Assembly: GCA_902616855.1 (NCBI GenBank)
Contig: CACMUL010000005.1
Span: 1 to 64,000, forward strand
Length of the DNA: 64,000 nucleotides
DNA from: an uncultured Alphaproteobacteria bacterium
Lineage (GTDB): Bacteria > Pseudomonadota > Alphaproteobacteria > HIMB59
Reading direction: 5' to 3'
Shown: piece after piece, positions 62,462 through 64,000 of the stretch
Layout of the letters: every line of letters starts with the position of its first letter
How positions within the stretch are numbered: position 1 is the stretch's first letter
Notes under the pieces: generated by a model
What the model was told of the DNA's origin: nothing
The model's input: only the letters and a program-made list of their open reading frames with translations
Databases searched by the model: none
Program-made: the position numbers and the translations under genes

Positions 62462-63529
62462 TTGCCCCCACCATTAAAGGGTATACAGCTATCGAACTAT
62501 AGAAATTTCATCAACAAAAAAGAAATTTTTAACTTTGATCATACTTTGTTTAAAGGAAAGAATGCTGTTGGCAAAACAAACCTATTAGAGTCTATAAGTT
62601 TTTTAAGTCCTGGCACAGGTTTTAGAAAAGACGTGATACAAAATTTTATTTTTAAGAAACAGGAAAAGTTAGAAGCTTCTATGACCTTTGATTTTATTCA
62701 CGAGGATTTAGAAAATCATTTAACTATTATATTGGGTAATAAAGATGAAAGATGGACAAAACAATATTTTTTAAACGATAAAAAAATACAACAGCAAAAA
62801 CTTTTAGATATTTTTCAATTATTTTGGCTAACAGAAACAGATAAAGTTTATTTTATCAAGGATGCCCAGTATCAAAGAAATACTATCAATCGAATAATTT
62901 GTTATTTTGATTCAAAGTTATTTGGTTTTCTAAGCAAATATACAATTTTAAGAAGAGAAAAAAGAAGAATATTACAATCTTCTCAAGATATTTCATGGCT
63001 AGTTTCACTGGATAAACAACTGATTGACATAGGAAGAGCAATTATTGAGATTAAAAAAAAATTCCTTTCTGAATACCAAAATTTCCTATCAAGTAACAAT
63101 AAACTATTTTTTGACTTTGAAATTAAGCCAAGTTTTGGCCTTATAGAGACAGAGAGTTTTTTAGAAAAATTTCAAAAAGATCTCTCTGATGAGAATCAAT
63201 GGCCAAATGATCATAAACTTCAATCACAACATGATCCAAAAAAATCAGTTTTTGAAATTTCACACAATCAAAAAAATATTTCTCAGCTATCTTCTGCTCA
63301 ATCTAAAATGTTAATATTAAGCCTTCTTCTCAGTTGTGCAAAATTTCTAAATCGTAACAAGATTACTATTTTTTTAATTGATGAAATATTTGATAACTTT
63401 GATATGATGAACGTTAATAAAGTTATTCAATACTGTGCAGAAAATAAATTTCAGACTTTCTTTTCAACCACTGATAACTTCACACTTCAAGGGAATATAG
63501 ATAACTTAGATATTAAAGAAATATTTTAA
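62462..63529 (+). CDS. recF: DNA replication and repair protein RecF
   Basis: SMC-like ATPase loading RecA at gaps. The 355 aa protein has Walker [18 protein letters not shown], the signature-like [16 protein letters not shown] and Walker [25 protein letters not shown] is the typical RecF start. TTG start directly follows dnaN. The sequence is divergent but complete. Confidence 0.94.
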   Translation: MPPPLKGIQLSNYRNFINKKEIFNFDHTLFKGKNAVGKTNLLESISFLSPGTGFRKDVIQNFIFKKQEKLEASMTFDFIHEDLENHLTIILGNKDERWTKQYFLNDKKIQQQKLLDIFQLFWLTETDKVYFIKDAQYQRNTINRIICYFDSKLFGFLSKYTILRREKRRILQSSQDISWLVSLDKQLIDIGRAIIEIKKKFLSEYQNFLSSNNKLFFDFEIKPSFGLIETESFLEKFQKDLSDENQWPNDHKLQSQHDPKKSVFEISHNQKNISQLSSAQSKMLILSLLLSCAKFLNRNKITIFLIDEIFDNFDMMNVNKVIQYCAENKFQTFFSTTDNFTLQGNIDNLDIKEIF

Positions 63530-64000
63530 TGACAGACCAATATACAGCATCCTCGATAAAAGTTTTAAAAGGCTTAGAGGCAGTCAGAAAAAGACCAGGT
63601 ATGTACATTGGTGATACAGATGATGGCACAGGTTTGCATCACATGGTTTACGAGGTACTTGATAACTCTATTGACGAGGCTTTAGGAGGTTATTGTGACA
63701 GTATTCAATTAATAATTAATAAAGATGGGTCAGCAACAATATCAGACAATGGTAGAGGTATTCCAGTTGACCAGCACAAAACTGAAAAAGTCCCAGCAGC
63801 TGAGGTGATTATGACCCAACTACATGCAGGTGGTAAATTTGACCAAAATAGCTATAAAATCTCCGGTGGTCTTCATGGAGTTGGTGTTTCTGTTGTGAAT
63901 GCCTTATCAGAAAGACTATCTTTAACAATTCGCAGAAATGGCAAAATTCATACGATGGAATTTAAAGATGGTGTTACAACAAAAAAATTAAAAGAGATCG
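63529..64000 (+). CDS. gyrB: DNA gyrase subunit B (5' part, cut by window end)
   Basis: ATPase subunit of DNA gyrase. ATG 63529 overlaps the recF stop (TAATG). The translated start contains [23 protein letters not shown], then [26 protein letters not shown] and [14 protein letters not shown], the GHKL ATP-binding motifs. About 157 codons are inside the window. It is missing from the ORF track because the stop lies beyond the edge. Confidence 0.97.
   Translation, partial: MTDQYTASSIKVLKGLEAVRKRPGMYIGDTDDGTGLHHMVYEVLDNSIDEALGGYCDSIQLIINKDGSATISDNGRGIPVDQHKTEKVPAAEVIMTQLHAGGKFDQNSYKISGGLHGVGVSVVNALSERLSLTIRRNGKIHTMEFKDGVTTKKLKEI

Noticed and set aside
1-64000. CRISPR arrays, insertion sequences, prophage genes, tRNA or rRNA genes
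   Set aside because: No regularly spaced repeats, transposase or integrase ORFs, and no cloverleaf-like sequence were found in the short intergenic gaps.

Overview
This AT-rich window looks like part of the chromosome of a marine alphaproteobacterium with a streamlined genome. The evidence is tightly packed genes with 1-30 bp overlaps and no intergenic gap above about 140 bp, many TTG and GTG starts, a proteorhodopsin with a retinal pathway, and a gene order matching the conserved alphaproteobacterial block glnD/trpS/nifU/tsaB ... rimI/miaB/phoH/ybeY/corC/lnt/trmB/nusA/infB/rbfA/truB/rpsO/pnp/fabI/fabB/fabA. A HIMB59/AEGEAN-169-like or other SAR11-like lineage is plausible, but the sequence alone does not decide this.

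Layout. 0-4.5 kb: pyruvate carboxylase and ispH. 4.5-10.9 kb: a complete proteorhodopsin/retinal module. blh, crtY, crtB and crtI form one minus-strand operon. A blue-type proteorhodopsin gene with its own strong terminator lies upstream of them. A divergent small membrane ORF and a crtE-like prenyl synthase complete the set. 10.9-16.5 kb: small hypothetical and envelope genes, an SMP-30-like protein, a TIGR03643 protein, msrA, tsaB, a polysaccharide deacetylase and a Bax-type glucosaminidase. 16.5-20.7 kb: nfu, trpS and glnD. 20.7-38 kb: a phosphate island containing an ATP-grasp protein, a secreted beta-propeller protein, ppx, sixA, ppk, phoR-pstSCAB-phoU-phoB-arsC, a candidate structured RNA, dgkA, a SET-domain protein, and a plcP/agt-like pair for exchanging phospholipids for glycolipids. 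38-51 kb: the core RNA-modification/translation block from rimI to pnp. 51-58.7 kb: mtnA/mtnP, fabI/fabB/fabA, a ThiF-type E1 enzyme, dut, split coaB and coaC, and ubiE. 58.7-64 kb: mutM, rpsT, dnaA, dnaN, recF and the start of gyrB, which suggests the replication-origin neighbourhood.

How it fits together. The left part supplies light-driven proton pumping, with retinal made from IPP/DMAPP through GGPP, phytoene, lycopene and beta-carotene. The middle part is a phosphate-starvation unit: high-affinity uptake, two-component control, polyphosphate storage, arsenate detoxification and membrane-lipid replacement. An identical 17-base motif (TTAATAAAACTTTAACA) occurs three times in the same orientation, before pstS, before the plcP/agt pair and before the uncharacterised ATP-grasp gene. 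It resembles overlapping 11-bp-spaced Pho-box half sites and may define a local Pho regulon. Other items worth a look are a three-way-junction-like RNA candidate at 35.2 kb, a coaBC gene split by one in-frame stop at the domain boundary, and several genes expected by synteny but absent (fur, metK, rimP, ylxR, ubiB).
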